This document shows, one piece after another, positions 9,831-19,919 of a DNA stretch of 64,000 nucleotides (within the stretch, counting starts at the first letter, position 1; each line of letters starts with the position of its first letter). The translations under genes were made by a program, and so were the position numbers. Origin of the DNA: Davidsoniella eucalypti (taxonomy: Eukaryota > Ascomycota > Sordariomycetes > Microascales > Ceratocystidaceae); NCBI GenBank assembly GCA_004009845.1, contig RMBW01000067.1:62001-126000 (forward strand). The letters are read 5' to 3'. The notes below the pieces were generated by a model, which searched no databases, had not been told where the DNA came from, and saw nothing but the letters and a program-made list of their open reading frames with translations.

Positions 9831-12050
9831 ATGCACCAGCCCGACGAAATAGCGTCGCCGACCGGATCTGATTCTGCCCAGTCCATCAGATCGGCATCGT
9901 CGACCCCGCAGCCCCGTCTCGAGCGCTACTCGTCGCCTTTGGACTTTGCGTCTATACACTCCGATCTCCCGTATAGGCCGTCCCGCAAGTCACTGACTGC
10001 CTCCCTGTACGCCTCGACCCTATCGCCGCCAGGCTCTCGATCCATCTCGCCCGCTCGACGAGGTTCTCCGGCGCTCTCCGGGTCCATCTTCGAGACCAGC
10101 CGTCTTCGGCCACCCATCGGCCATGAGTCCGACAACGCCAACGACCCGCTCAATCTAATCCTAGGCTCGTTTGTCCCCCATGTTGCTGTATATACATCAC
10201 CGGATGCCGACGATTTGCTGCGGGCCAAGGGCTTCCAACACGGACTCTGGGAGCTGCTCCGGCCCTTCGGCGAGTGCATTCAAGGGAAGGTCAATATCAG
10301 AGATAGCCATGGTGGTGCGCATTCCCACGGGAACTTCTCTGTCAGATTCTCGCAGCTGGGCCAGAACATCGATGCGCCTCTGCCACCGTCAAGTTCTACC
10401 AAAGTCAGTGGCCCACGCAAGATGTCCAGCACCGCCGAGGTCGCCACACAGAAGGCCCAATATGACCTCTCGCAGATCGAATCTGTCGTGACAAGACATC
10501 TCAACTATGCTGAAGAAGCTTTCCGTGCTGACCTTAGCCCCGAGGCTTTGTCTGGCGAAAACGAAGCCACGTCGCCATACTACTCTCTATATCTGCGAAG
10601 GCTTCTGTCTTCTCCCAGCATCGCTGCCCACGAAACATTCACACATCCCGTGGCCTGCATCATGGCCATCAGTTCCAACAATAAGTCTCCTATCGAGGAG
10701 CTTCGGCGGCTATATCAAGACACCAGTCAAGGCGACAAACGATTGCCGCAATGGGTTGACAGCGAGTATCTTCGCTACTATGTACTTGTCCACGATGAGG
10801 ACAATGACGACATCGATCGCTCTATAGCCTTGTTCGACCAGATGAAGCGCCATCTCGGGCTTCACTGCCATCTCCTTCGCATCCGGTCTACTCCTGCCAC
10901 GATCTCTGACGAGAACGTCTCTCCATTGCCCCGCAACGAATGGATCACAGCATCCGAAGAAATTGAGACGTTAAACAAGGAGACTAGCAAGGAGGGCGAG
11001 GAAGAAACTCTACGCTACATCTACGATACCGACATAGTGTCCATACGAGCGTTCGTTCGTGAAATGGTAATCCAGTCTATAATTCCGACCATGGAGCGCC
11101 ATGTCATGACCTGGAACGATCAAGTTGCCTCCCGCAGACGAGGAATAGCAGGCCGCTTTATCACTTTATCAAAGAAGTGGCCGTTTGGAGGCACGTCTTC
11201 TAAATCATCCTCAACATCCAGCAGCCCATCATCAGGCTTCGAGATCAACGGCTACTATCCTGCTGATGCGCCAGAAGCTATCCTCCGGAAACTAGCCGAC
11301 TATGCTTTCATGCTTCGTGACTGGAAGCTTGCATATTCTACATATGAGATCCTACGTACAGATTTCAACGAGGCAAAGGCCTGGAAGTACTATGCTGCTG
11401 TCAACGAGATGGCTGCCGTTAGTCTTCTCATTCACCCCCAAACTCTGTCTTCCAAAGTTCGGACAGACATGGTGGATCAAATGCTTGATGCCGCGTTTTA
11501 CTCCTACAACACAAGATGCAATTCTCCCTACGGCGCTATCCGCTCGCTTTTACTGGGCCTGGAATTACTGCGTCCACGAGGTGGTTCTAATATAGACGAC
11601 GCCGTCCGCTTTGGCATCAAGCTGCTTGATTCCAGATTGTTAGGTAAGATCGGCGATGCGTTGATCTACCAGCGCATGGCGGTATGTTACTCTTCTAAGA
11701 GAAGTATTGGAAGCCGTTCTTGGGGAAGTAGAAAACGAAAGGCTGCTTTATGGAGTTTGATTGCGGCAGAGCGATGGACAGCTCAAGACAAGACGCTACA
11801 AGCTTGGAAGTGTCTGCAAGATGCCAACACCCTATATGGCGGTCTCCCAGGCCTAGGGGTCAAAGCATTCAATGGTGTCGAGTCTCATCTTAATAATCTC
11901 GAGGGCTTCCTCAAGCAGTCCTTGGGTCTGCGTGCTCACATGGGAGGTGAAAGTATTGATGGAAGTCTACTGGGCGATGAAGAGCCGGAGGTTCTCGGTT
12001 CAGAACCGGTTCCCACTGCCTTAACCTCTGTGCAGGAGGAAGACTCCTGA
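9831..12050 (+). CDS. TRS85: TRAPPIII subunit Trs85 (TRAPPC8 family)
   Basis: Intronless, 739 residues from the first in-frame ATG at 9831 (the frame is open further upstream but without ATG). Trs85 defines the TRAPPIII complex, the Ypt1 exchange factor used in autophagy and Golgi traffic. The first 100 residues are Ser/Pro-rich and probably disordered. The TRAPPC8 core begins with DPLNLILGSFVPHVAVYTS, followed by GFQHGLWELLRPFGE, HPVACIMAISSNNKSPIEEL and the basic/acidic helix YYVLVHDEDND. The family signature AIIPTMERH-like segment appears as QSIIPTMERHVMTWNDQVAS near residues 415-435. Helical repeats (YAFMLRDWKLAYSTYEILR) follow. Next gene, CHM7, is on the same strand 324 bp on. Confidence 0.92.
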   Translation: MHQPDEIASPTGSDSAQSIRSASSTPQPRLERYSSPLDFASIHSDLPYRPSRKSLTASLYASTLSPPGSRSISPARRGSPALSGSIFETSRLRPPIGHESDNANDPLNLILGSFVPHVAVYTSPDADDLLRAKGFQHGLWELLRPFGECIQGKVNIRDSHGGAHSHGNFSVRFSQLGQNIDAPLPPSSSTKVSGPRKMSSTAEVATQKAQYDLSQIESVVTRHLNYAEEAFRADLSPEALSGENEATSPYYSLYLRRLLSSPSIAAHETFTHPVACIMAISSNNKSPIEELRRLYQDTSQGDKRLPQWVDSEYLRYYVLVHDEDNDDIDRSIALFDQMKRHLGLHCHLLRIRSTPATISDENVSPLPRNEWITASEEIETLNKETSKEGEEETLRYIYDTDIVSIRAFVREMVIQSIIPTMERHVMTWNDQVASRRRGIAGRFITLSKKWPFGGTSSKSSSTSSSPSSGFEINGYYPADAPEAILRKLADYAFMLRDWKLAYSTYEILRTDFNEAKAWKYYAAVNEMAAVSLLIHPQTLSSKVRTDMVDQMLDAAFYSYNTRCNSPYGAIRSLLLGLELLRPRGGSNIDDAVRFGIKLLDSRLLGKIGDALIYQRMAVCYSSKRSIGSRSWGSRKRKAALWSLIAAERWTAQDKTLQAWKCLQDANTLYGGLPGLGVKAFNGVESHLNNLEGFLKQSLGLRAHMGGESIDGSLLGDEEPEVLGSEPVPTALTSVQEEDS

Positions 12051-12374
12051 CGGGTATAAAATGAAAATAGATAGACACTTATCACCATATGTAGACGTAA
12101 TAAAAGCGCAGGTTCGTTTCTATGTTTACAACAACTAAATCGATTGTATGACATCATTAGGGTTACATATAGCTTGTAGGCTAGCTAAGCCTGCTAAATG
12201 CATAGCGCGTCATCTCTCATATCGCATTCGGGTTAAATGCATACGCGATTTCACACGCCTGACAGCAACAATCAGGTCGAACAATTGTTGATGCCATTTC
12301 AAGCCACACAATCTTTTAAGCTTTCTACGATTCACAATCTTTGATCCCTATCTGTTTTCCTGGCACCTTCAAAA
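12051..12374. other. Intergenic between TRS85 and CHM7
   Basis: TRS85 3' UTR plus CHM7 promoter/leader. No further feature seen. Confidence 0.5.
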
Positions 12375-13850
12375 ATGGGCGATCTGGGCACATTTCTCAC
12401 TACAAATAATCCAAATTTCCGCAGGTAAGATAGGATTTTCCAAACCGTTAATCAATAGGATAAATGATATCAATCTATTCATCTAACGCTTTGATCAACC
12501 GCTAGTGTTCGGATCCCAGCACTATATTCAGACTTCAGAGAACAACGCCTCAAGGCTCCACAGTCCTATCAAGAAAAAGTCGATGCATGGCGTCTAGCCC
12601 TCTGCAAGATCGCGTGGGAGGGACCTTCACAGCCCGGCCTGGAATCTAACCGCTTGACTATCAACGTCAACGGGAGTCTCCTACAACGCCTCAAGTCGCA
12701 GAGATTTGGAAGTCCGCAGGCGCTAGGGACAGTGATACGAGAATGTATAGCATCTAAAGATGCCTATCGCCTACAGGAGTTCCTCCAAGCCAAACAGAGC
12801 ATATACAGCTACAGCCTGTCTGGTTTATCCTGGGCTGCTGTATCCTGGGCGGTTGGCCAAGTATGGTCGTCAACAGGCTCGTCTGGCGAAGATAAACTCG
12901 AGAACGGACAGTTTGTCTTGATACCAAATGTAACTGCTGCTGTACAACAGCTGGTGAACATTACAGAAGGCATGGCTTCTCATCTCAACCGCACATTTAC
13001 CAAAGACAAGTTCATACAAGAGTTTGCTAGCCAGCTTATCGAAGGAGAGCGGCTCTCCAACTCTGACATGGAAGTCTTGTTGGTCTTTGCGTCTCGCGAC
13101 AAGAATATCATCGCATATGATGGCAAGACTGTCAGAATCCGGGCATCGACTGATAAAGACGCTTCCATCACAGAAGAAGACACCTCGGTTGCATCACTCA
13201 AGAGCCTTGTTGAAGATCTACAAGAGCAAACCGAACTCATGAGCGCTCGGGTCGAGTCTTTGACTCTACAAGCCAAAGAAGCTCTAGCCAAGAAGAACCG
13301 CATCGGTGCGTTGGCTGCTCTGAAATCAAAGAAGCTTACTGAAGCAACCCTGGAAACGCGTTATGCTACACTTCACCAACTAGAAGCCGTAATGAACAAG
13401 CTGGAACAGGCCGCCGACAACGTCCAGATGGTAAAGAACATGGAATCCGCATCTGCCGTTCTCAAGGATCTCAACGAAGAAGCCGGTGGCATCGAAAAGG
13501 TCGAAGAAGTCGTCCAAAATCTCCGCGAACACATGGCAGATGTGGACGAGATTGGCACTGCACTCGTATCTGCTCACAGCGATTCCGCCATGGTCGACGA
13601 AGACGAGTTGAATGCAGAGCTGGCTGCTATGGAAGCTACCGAGAATGCACACATCATAGAAGAAGAGAATCGCGCCAAGGCATCCGCTCGGTCAAAGGTC
13701 CTGGAAGATCTCCAGCAGGCTAGAGAGGCTGCAGAGCTGAGTAAACTTCTGGACGCCCATTTAGTACCGACGACAAACCCCTCGGAAGAACTCGATATAT
13801 CTTTGAAAGCACTGGAGAGAATGTCCCTCGAAGAGAAAGAATTGGCGTAG
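12375..13850 (+). CDS. CHM7: Chm7/CHMP7-like ESCRT protein (Snf7 family)
   Basis: Exons 12375-12424 and 12506-13850 give 464 residues; the 81-bp intron splits an AGT codon, and the short first exon (MGDLGTFLTTNNPNFR) is needed for an ATG. Chm7 is the atypical ESCRT-II/III protein that works with the inner nuclear membrane protein Heh1/LEM2 in nuclear-envelope and nuclear-pore surveillance. The N-terminal half, starting with SVRIPALYSDFREQRLKAP and DAWRLALCKIAWEG, is the ESCRT-II-like winged-helix region. The C-terminal half (residues about 240-420) is the Snf7 four-helix core: KEALAKKNRIGALAALKSKK, then VMNKLEQAADNVQMVKNME and the acidic NAELAAMEAT helix. A short leucine-rich tail (LKALERMSLEEKEL) could be a MIT-interacting motif. 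RAD18 converges 252 bp downstream. Confidence 0.88.
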
Positions 13851-14102
13851 ATGTGTATGACAAAAACATTCCTTGAAACATGAGTACTGGTACAAAGGAT
13901 GTACGGTCTGGTAGTAAAAGAGTGGTTTGTCCATCTAAAGTAGTCATAATTTGCATGAAAGAGATAAAATAGTTATATATATTCCGTTTATAGTTGCCAT
14001 AGTAGTATGATTATGATGCCTGTAGCCATATTCTAATGTCATTTTACATGGTCGTGATTTCTCCTTCATACCCTCCCTTTCATTATAATTATATTGTATT
14101 AC

Positions 14103-15527
14103 TCATTCGTCAGTACCATGTACTAGATGTTGTTGGCTTGGCCTCTCTGTCAAATCTATTGTAGCACAATCTATGGAATTATGGCCATGGCTTACTGAAG
14201 AGTCTATCGTTTCGTGATAATTACTAGGCTCACCGAGAGAACCTTCACCTGGTTCTTCTCCCTGACAAGACTCGGGGGTTTCGGGTATTACTACTGTGTT
14301 TTCGTCTACTGTCTGATCGGAAGGCTGCGCACTTTCGGTAGGAGTTGTTACAGATGGCTGCGAAGATTTTGCCGCCTGACGAGACTTGCGTGCGTTAGCA
14401 ATGAGGTCTTTGAAAGAAGACTCATGCTTTACCGACCATGCAGGCCCGTCAAACTCTTTTTCTTTGATACTGACAGCTCCCATACCACGGGAGATGAGTG
14501 ATGGCTTGGGATTAGCGATAGTACGCTCCCATTGGTCAAGATCACGCAGAAGTTCGGCCTTGCGTTTAGGTTTGGCAGAGTCGCAGTTCGCATTCCAGAT
14601 TGTAGTCCATTCCTTATGACGTCTTTCCATAAGAGCCCGGTTCCCGTCCTTTGACAGTCCCAGGTCAGTCAGCTTTTTCCGTAGAGCGGTGTCCTTGAGG
14701 AGAGAATAACTGAGGACTGGCAGCCGTTCAAGCATTGGCCGTGGCGCTTGTGTCCTGGTGAAGAGATTATTCGATCGTGAAGTAGAAGTAGTAGGCTTTG
14801 GCGGCGAGGGCTCTGTTCCGCAGGTGTTGAGATGGGAGAAGACTTGCTCTTCCTTCATGCGTTTGTTGCAAATGGGACATGGCACGAGACCATCATCTAT
14901 TTATATGGTTAGTTTTGTTTGGCCAAAGACTTGTAGATACAATGGATACAGGAGATATTGGATATTCATACTTGGGGTATCTTCAAAGTCTGGATCTTGT
15001 TCCTCATTTACTGGGGGCTCGTCGTCAGAGACTATATCGCCGACTCCTGGTATTGGCGTTACCGGGGTCTGTCTAGTTGACGACCGAAGCCGTTTGCTGC
15101 GACGAGCGGTATCTACAGGTGGACTTGAAGTTGACAAATCATTGCGTGGGCGCTTGAACGGCGATGATGGCTGGGCAGCCGGCTTCTGGGCGTACAGTGC
15201 CTCCAGTTCTTGCCTGGTTTTACAGTACTCGATAAGCGAAGGGCGAGCCTCGGTGAAGGCCTCGATGACGTTTTCTAGAGCAGAGCACTTGCGCAACTTG
15301 ATCTCTTGGCAGATGGACTGGCATAGCGGGCATTTGCTGGTGTCACTAAGGACTCGGCGGATACATAGTGAGCAGAATGTATGGTCGCAGAGAGTGGCCA
15401 TGGGCGTCTTGTAGAAGTCTTTGCAGATTTGACAGCGCAAAGACGCTTCGAGAGGCGCAAGCGATGGCACGCTGGTCGCTAGCCAATCTGTCGAGTCTGT
15501 GATGTCAGAAAGCTTGAGATCTGCCAT
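14103..15527 (-). CDS. RAD18: Postreplication repair E3 ubiquitin ligase Rad18
   Basis: Exons (coding order) 15527-14972 and 14896-14103 give 449 residues; the 75-bp intron has a GTATGA donor and an ACTAAC branch. Rad18 with Rad6 monoubiquitinates PCNA at stalled forks and so recruits translesion polymerases. The RING finger is CQICKDFYKTPMATLCDHTF followed by CSLCIRR and KCPLCQ (residues about 32-70). The UBZ4 ubiquitin-binding finger CPICNKRMKEEQVFSHLNTC lies just after the intron (near residue 190). The SAP DNA-binding domain is around 240-285 (LPVLSYSLLKDTALRKKLTD). The C-terminus is Ser/Thr-rich. This RING-UBZ-SAP order is the fungal Rad18 arrangement. Head-to-head with POL32. Confidence 0.93.
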
Positions 15528-15925
15528 GGTCGGTGGTGCTGGGAGTCGATGTTATAAAGTTTGAGCGGCCCGGAGTGTGATGGCCAATAAACGATGTTAT
15601 ATTATTGTATAAGGGTCTTGCCCATATTCGGACAGAGCAATTGCTAGTCTAACAAGAGTTTGACAACCGGTTTAGCAAGCATAGGCAGTTACTTCCAGCG
15701 CGTTAATTGTCATGGGCACGGCATACCGTTGATTACTTTCACCACGAAATGATTAAGTGGTCACGTGATGGCGCGTCCTGTCAAGATCGCTGTAGTGGGG
15801 ATATTTCTCGCGCTGCGCGTATCAAAGTCGTGCCTCGCTTCCGCCGTCAGTTTTGCCATATATCAAAGAACTAATTTAATAGCTTCTTGCAACCCCAATC
15901 GAGTCTCATAATTAGCAAAGACACA
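15528..15925. promoter_or_regulatory. Bidirectional RAD18/POL32 promoter with MCB- and SCB-like sites
   Basis: 398 bp between the two start codons. CGCGT (MCB core read on either strand) occurs at 15699-15703, 15772-15776 and 15816-15820. A perfect SCB core CACGAAA is at 15743-15749, and a palindromic TCACGTGA E-box is at 15761-15768. MCB and SCB elements are the binding sites of MBF and SBF, which drive G1/S transcription in ascomycetes. That they act here is inference. Confidence 0.5.
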
Positions 15926-17319
15926 ATGTCGGACCACACCGAGTTTCTAGCAGCGCATATTCTGGCCAATGATGAGGTCATTACGTTTCGTGGTCTTAGT
16001 CGGGCTCTAAAAATCAACGTCAATGTTGCTAAGCAGTGAGTTTTCAAGGCCTAATATTGATATCTCACCAAAACATATTACTGACATCGTCACTACAGGA
16101 TGCTTTTTGACTTCCACCAAACTCAAAATGCGGCCAAGGCTGATAGTGTATTTGCCACATATGCTATATTTGGTACATCGAGACCTTCTCTGAAGTCTGA
16201 GTATGGCGACGAGTTCTCTCCTACATTCTCAGATGACATCTTCACTTACACCATGACATTGGTATCTGAGAAGGAGCTGGAAGAGTGTTTAAAGCAGTAT
16301 GAAAAGGTCACTGCCGCTTATATCTACAGCCTGGGTGCTAGTCCTGGAAGAAGCCTCGAGCTCCTAAGTGAGGCATCAAATGTAGCGGCGTCCAAAGGGC
16401 TCAGGAAAGATGATGATATTCATATCTATGGAGGCATTTTGAACCCGAACACAAAACGGAGACCTGATAACCCCAATCGCCGCATCATCACTCCAAAGGC
16501 TGTAGCTAGGCCTGCGCCTGCACCAACAACCAAAACTTCTAGCACTGCAAAGGCTGGAAATTCTATGAAGCTCTCCTTTGGAAAACCTGCACCAAAGCCA
16601 GCAGCTGCTGCCGTGAAAACCGAGAAAGAAACTTCGCCCACAACTGGAAAGCCAGCTGCCTCTGCTTCGAAGACAGCCCCTCAACCACCAGCTGATAAAT
16701 TCGTGCCTAAGAAGCCAATAAATATCATGCAGTCATTTGCCAACGCAGCATCACGACCAAAGCCGGCCCCTAAACCAAAGGTGGAAGAGCCAGAAGATGA
16801 GCCTATGGCGGATGATGTAATGCTATCAAGTGACGAAGAAGAAGAGCCAGCAGAGTCACTTGCTAGCAAAAAGGCCAACGAGGAGAAGAGACAGGAACTA
16901 CTACGCATGATGGATGAGGAGGAAGAAGAAAAGCCAAAGCCAGCCGCTGCTGAGGAGGACACGCCTATGGAAGAGGCGGTCAAAGAGGAAGAGCCTCAGG
17001 CTACTTCTACAACTGTCAATGGACGCAAACGTGGCCGTCGTCAAGTTCTTAAACAAAAGCAGACCATGGATTCCAATGGTTATTTTGGTAGGTCTATATC
17101 TGATATTCTATCATACTCTAGTTTATTCCTAGTAACATTACTAACAAAATCACAGTCACTATCCAAGAAAAGGTCTGGGAGTCCTTCTCTGAGGACGATG
17201 AACCTCCTGCTACAAAGCCCAAGGTCGCTCCTACATCATCAAACTCGAGCGGTGCCAAGGCCAAGAAACCTGCCGCCAAGGGTCAAGGCAACATCATGTC
17301 CTTTTTCCAGAAGAAATAG
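15926..17319 (+). CDS. POL32: DNA polymerase delta third subunit (Pol32/Cdc27/POLD3)
   Basis: Exons 15926-16035, 16099-17087 and 17156-17319 give 420 residues (introns 63 and 68 bp). This subunit bridges polymerase delta to PCNA and is also used by polymerase zeta in translesion synthesis and by break-induced replication. The N-terminal winged-helix region starts MSDHTEFLAAHILANDEVIT and continues LSRALKINVNVAKQMLFDF. The middle is Lys/Pro/Ala-rich and disordered, with an acidic block near residues 265-290. The last exon supplies VTIQEKVWESFSEDD and ends in a canonical PCNA-interacting PIP box, QGNIMSFF, three residues from the C-terminus. Both the fold and the terminal PIP box are expected of the family. 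Shares its promoter with RAD18. Confidence 0.92.
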
Positions 17320-17331
17320 CGGGCCATTTGT

Positions 17332-17956
17332 CTATGGCCCATCACTGTAGTTGTGGATCTGTATATAGAATATAGAGTTAGTTATCCAGATATCATTAGA
17401 CGTAGGTTTACTTGATAATAAAATATCTAGTAGCATTGTTTTTTTCTTTTAAAAACAAAAGCATTACCTTTTGAGCTGTTGCTACCCATTCATTTAAATT
17501 TCTAGTGTGGAGGTCTGACGATGTGGCTGGTGCACCATCTTGCTGCCAGACGACGATTTCATCAAAACTAGCCTGAACAATCATTTTGCCTTCTGGCTCA
17601 CCAGTAGCTTCGGCAGTTTCATTATCGAGGTCCACAATTGGATCCTCATTCACAGACTTGACTATCACGCCCTTATGGGACTCGGGCACTTTTGCTGATG
17701 TACCTGTGATAGCCTTTCCACGGAAGTATGACTTGCTAGCACCGTCTGATATTGTGTTAGTATAAAGAGGATAATGGGATATTATGTCCCAGGATAATAT
17801 ATTGATTAGCAAGTACATACCAGCACCGTTTGCAGTGTTCCAGTGAGATTCATTGTGAGGAAACGTTCCGTTGTATGATATTTTTACAGGCAAAAGATTG
17901 ACCTTGGCCTGATCTTCCTGAGCAGGTGTCTCGATGGCAATGATGGGCTGTGGCAT
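17332..17956 (-). CDS. RNH203: Ribonuclease H2 subunit C (Rnh203-like)
   Basis: My model has exons 17956-17821, 17745-17468 and 17358-17332 (146 residues). RNase H2 removes ribonucleotides from DNA and RNA in RNA:DNA hybrids; subunit C is a non-catalytic scaffold. Visible family blocks are VNLLPVKISYNGTFP, the KSYFRGKAITG core strand and the closing WVATAQKIH. The first intron (75 bp, GTATGT donor) is secure. The last intron (109 bp) is inferred: it has an AACTAACTC branch and an ATACAG acceptor, and restores the family's A-x-x-IH ending in a 9-codon exon. Without it, translation would run on to 17408 through an AT-rich, Lys/Phe-rich tail that looks like intron. The stop is only 12 bp from the POL32 stop on the other strand. 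Confidence 0.75.
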
Positions 17957-18565
17957 TGTGCTATATTGGGGTTGAAGTGTAGAGACTGTGATGTTAGCCT
18001 CTTATAATTCGTGTTAGTTCACCGACTCAAACGTAAAGAGCGCGCTTAACCCGGCGGTCCTATTTACACGATATCACGTGACCACTATTTCAGTAGATTT
18101 TCACATGCCTATGGAAAACTTTCCACCAGGTCTTGTCTACGGGAGAGTCTGGATGTAAAAATAAATAAAAATAAAATAAACCCCGTAGATTCTTGAGCAA
18201 AATCTAGGCAAGCTGTCTGCTTGATTTTCTTTGGGGTCCAGAGCAATCTCTTTCTTCTGTCTGATGAATAAGTGAGCAAGTTTATCACTAATGTATTAGT
18301 TACTTACAGGCAGTTAAGAAAAGAAAACTTTCAAGACTTTTTTGGCAGTAACCTTCTATACACAGATCTTAGTCTACTGTTGTTTAATGTTTGTCCTAGG
18401 GGTTCTATATGCCTTTTGCCTTTCCTAGGTTTTGCCAAAGTTTTACCTTCTCTTCCTCGTTAGGCCCGGACGCAGCCATCTTGTATTTTACTTATTCGCT
18501 ACGTCAAAAGAAATACTCGATGTTTATTGTTATGATACATTATTTACAGACTTCTATGTACTTAT
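17957..18565. other. RNH203 promoter and REX4 3' region
   Basis: About 600 bp. Near RNH203 there is GCGCGC at about 18038-18043 and an E-box motif listed separately. The rest is AT-rich and shows no coding frame I can support. Confidence 0.5.
18073..18086 (-). promoter_or_regulatory. 14-bp E-box motif shared with the RAD18/POL32 promoter
   Basis: Read on the minus strand this is AGTGGTCACGTGAT, identical to 15756-15769 on the plus strand. It lies about 120 bp upstream of the RNH203 start. CACGTG is the core of bHLH (Cbf1-like) sites; the identical flanks go beyond the core. Confidence 0.5.
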
Positions 18566-19540
18566 TTATTTCCGCTTCTTGATACGAGGCTTGCTCAGGC
18601 TACTGTTTGCCAGGGGAGTTGCATATCTAGCAGCATTATCATGATCGAACCCAGGCTTATACCGGCGGAATAGCTCCATGGTTACGCGGGCGTCTTCTAC
18701 ACTGGAATGAGCACCCGATTGGATTTCGACCTTGAGTAACGCTGAAGCCAACGCTCTCAGTGCTGGCTTGCGGCCATTGCCGTACTTTTTGAACTGGGGA
18801 ACCTTGGCAGTATCTCTAATGTCCTTGGCCGGATGGCTCAGCTCGAGCACCGAGAGATCGTGGCCGATGTCGTGGCCGACTAATATACGGTCTTTCAGAA
18901 TTTCAGCCACCTCTCTTTGCACTGTGTTGAAATCGCGGGCCGAGCGGATGTGCCGTGGCTCGATACCGCTCACGGGAGTCCTCCAATCTGTGATCTTGCC
19001 CTTGGGTTTGACATACGAATCATATACTTGGCGGCCGTGGAAATCTACGATGCTTACGCGGGCTAGAGCACTTTCGCGCTGAGCACCGATTCCTACCATC
19101 TCGCAATCGACTGATACATATTTGCCGAGCGGGAGATTGGGTGTTCGGCCGATATTGTCCTTGTCGTCGGGACGGTGTAGTTGGAAGTCTTTGTTGGACG
19201 ACAAGCGATAGGCGTCGGCCAAGTCGTCTCCAGTCACCTGCTTCTTCGACGTCCAGAGATTGGCCGATGGTGCTACTCCTGGTGGAACAACATTGTCAAT
19301 CTTGGAGCTTTGAGTATTTCCCATGGCACTGCGTGGCCTTGGTGATGGACGTGAAGTTGATGGCTTCGTGGGGTTTGTAGGCTTCGATTTCTTCGGCGCC
19401 GGGGATGGCGCAGCGGCTTCTATATGCTTTCTCTTCTTGGAATTGGAGGCTGAAAGTATCGATGTTGATTGTTGAGGCGTTGTAGGTTTTGCTTTTAACT
19501 GTGCCTGGAGCTTTTTCCAATTCGACGAGAGCCCGGCCAT
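18566..19540 (-). CDS. REX4: RNA exonuclease Rex4
   Basis: Intronless, 324 residues, ATG at 19540. Rex4 is a nucleolar 3'-5' exonuclease of the DEDDh superfamily involved in rRNA processing. The first 130 residues are basic and Ser/Pro-rich, typical of nucleolar targeting (SKKRKH, PKKSKP). The exonuclease domain runs about 140-295: Exo I is YVSVDCEMVGIG (D145, E147), Exo II is ILVGHDIGHDLSVL (D228), and Exo III is HSSVEDARVTMELF (H278, D283), so all catalytic residues are present. The segment GIEPRHIRSARDFNTVQREV is also typical. The closing KPRIKKRK is another basic signal. Divergent from ESA1. Confidence 0.93.
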   Translation of the reverse strand: MAGLSSNWKKLQAQLKAKPTTPQQSTSILSASNSKKRKHIEAAAPSPAPKKSKPTNPTKPSTSRPSPRPRSAMGNTQSSKIDNVVPPGVAPSANLWTSKKQVTGDDLADAYRLSSNKDFQLHRPDDKDNIGRTPNLPLGKYVSVDCEMVGIGAQRESALARVSIVDFHGRQVYDSYVKPKGKITDWRTPVSGIEPRHIRSARDFNTVQREVAEILKDRILVGHDIGHDLSVLELSHPAKDIRDTAKVPQFKKYGNGRKPALRALASALLKVEIQSGAHSSVEDARVTMELFRRYKPGFDHDNAARYATPLANSSLSKPRIKKRK

Positions 19541-19919
19541 TATATGATAGCACTGTCAGTATATGAGGTTTGCGTGTAGATGGACTCAAATAGGCCGTGT
19601 ATAGTGATATCTTTAGTGAAGGAGATGTGTAAAATTGTTGCTAGTAGAACTGGTACTTGCATATGAATTCCCATTAGTTTGTTATTCATGTACTTACTTT
19701 TTTTTTTTTTTTTTACCAGTTCAGCTACCGTTAAATAAATTATTCTAGCGGGGCATATGCATTTACAAGGGTTCGCTACAAAGGTTTCCACTTTACAATT
19801 GTTTCCGCATAGAGAAATAGTTAATATTTCTGTCAGCCTGATACCTTTCAGAATCGCATCGCATCGCAACAATCATCAATTCTTTCAGTCTATTCATCAG
19901 CGCATAACCCAAAGCCAAC
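19541..19919. other. Divergent promoter region (REX4 / ESA1)
   Basis: 379 bp between head-to-head starts, with a 17-nt T run at about 19698-19714. Poly(dA:dT) tracts of this kind commonly exclude nucleosomes in fungal promoters. No other feature recognised. Confidence 0.5.

Noticed and set aside
17408..17467. Read-through C-terminus of RNase H2 subunit C
   Set aside because: Sequence begins GTAATG, is AT-rich and Lys/Phe-biased, and replaces the expected family ending; treated as intron, though without RNA proof.
17427..17467. Shorter 41-bp version of the last RNase H2C intron (CTACTAG acceptor)
   Set aside because: Shorter than any other intron here and gives an ending without family resemblance.
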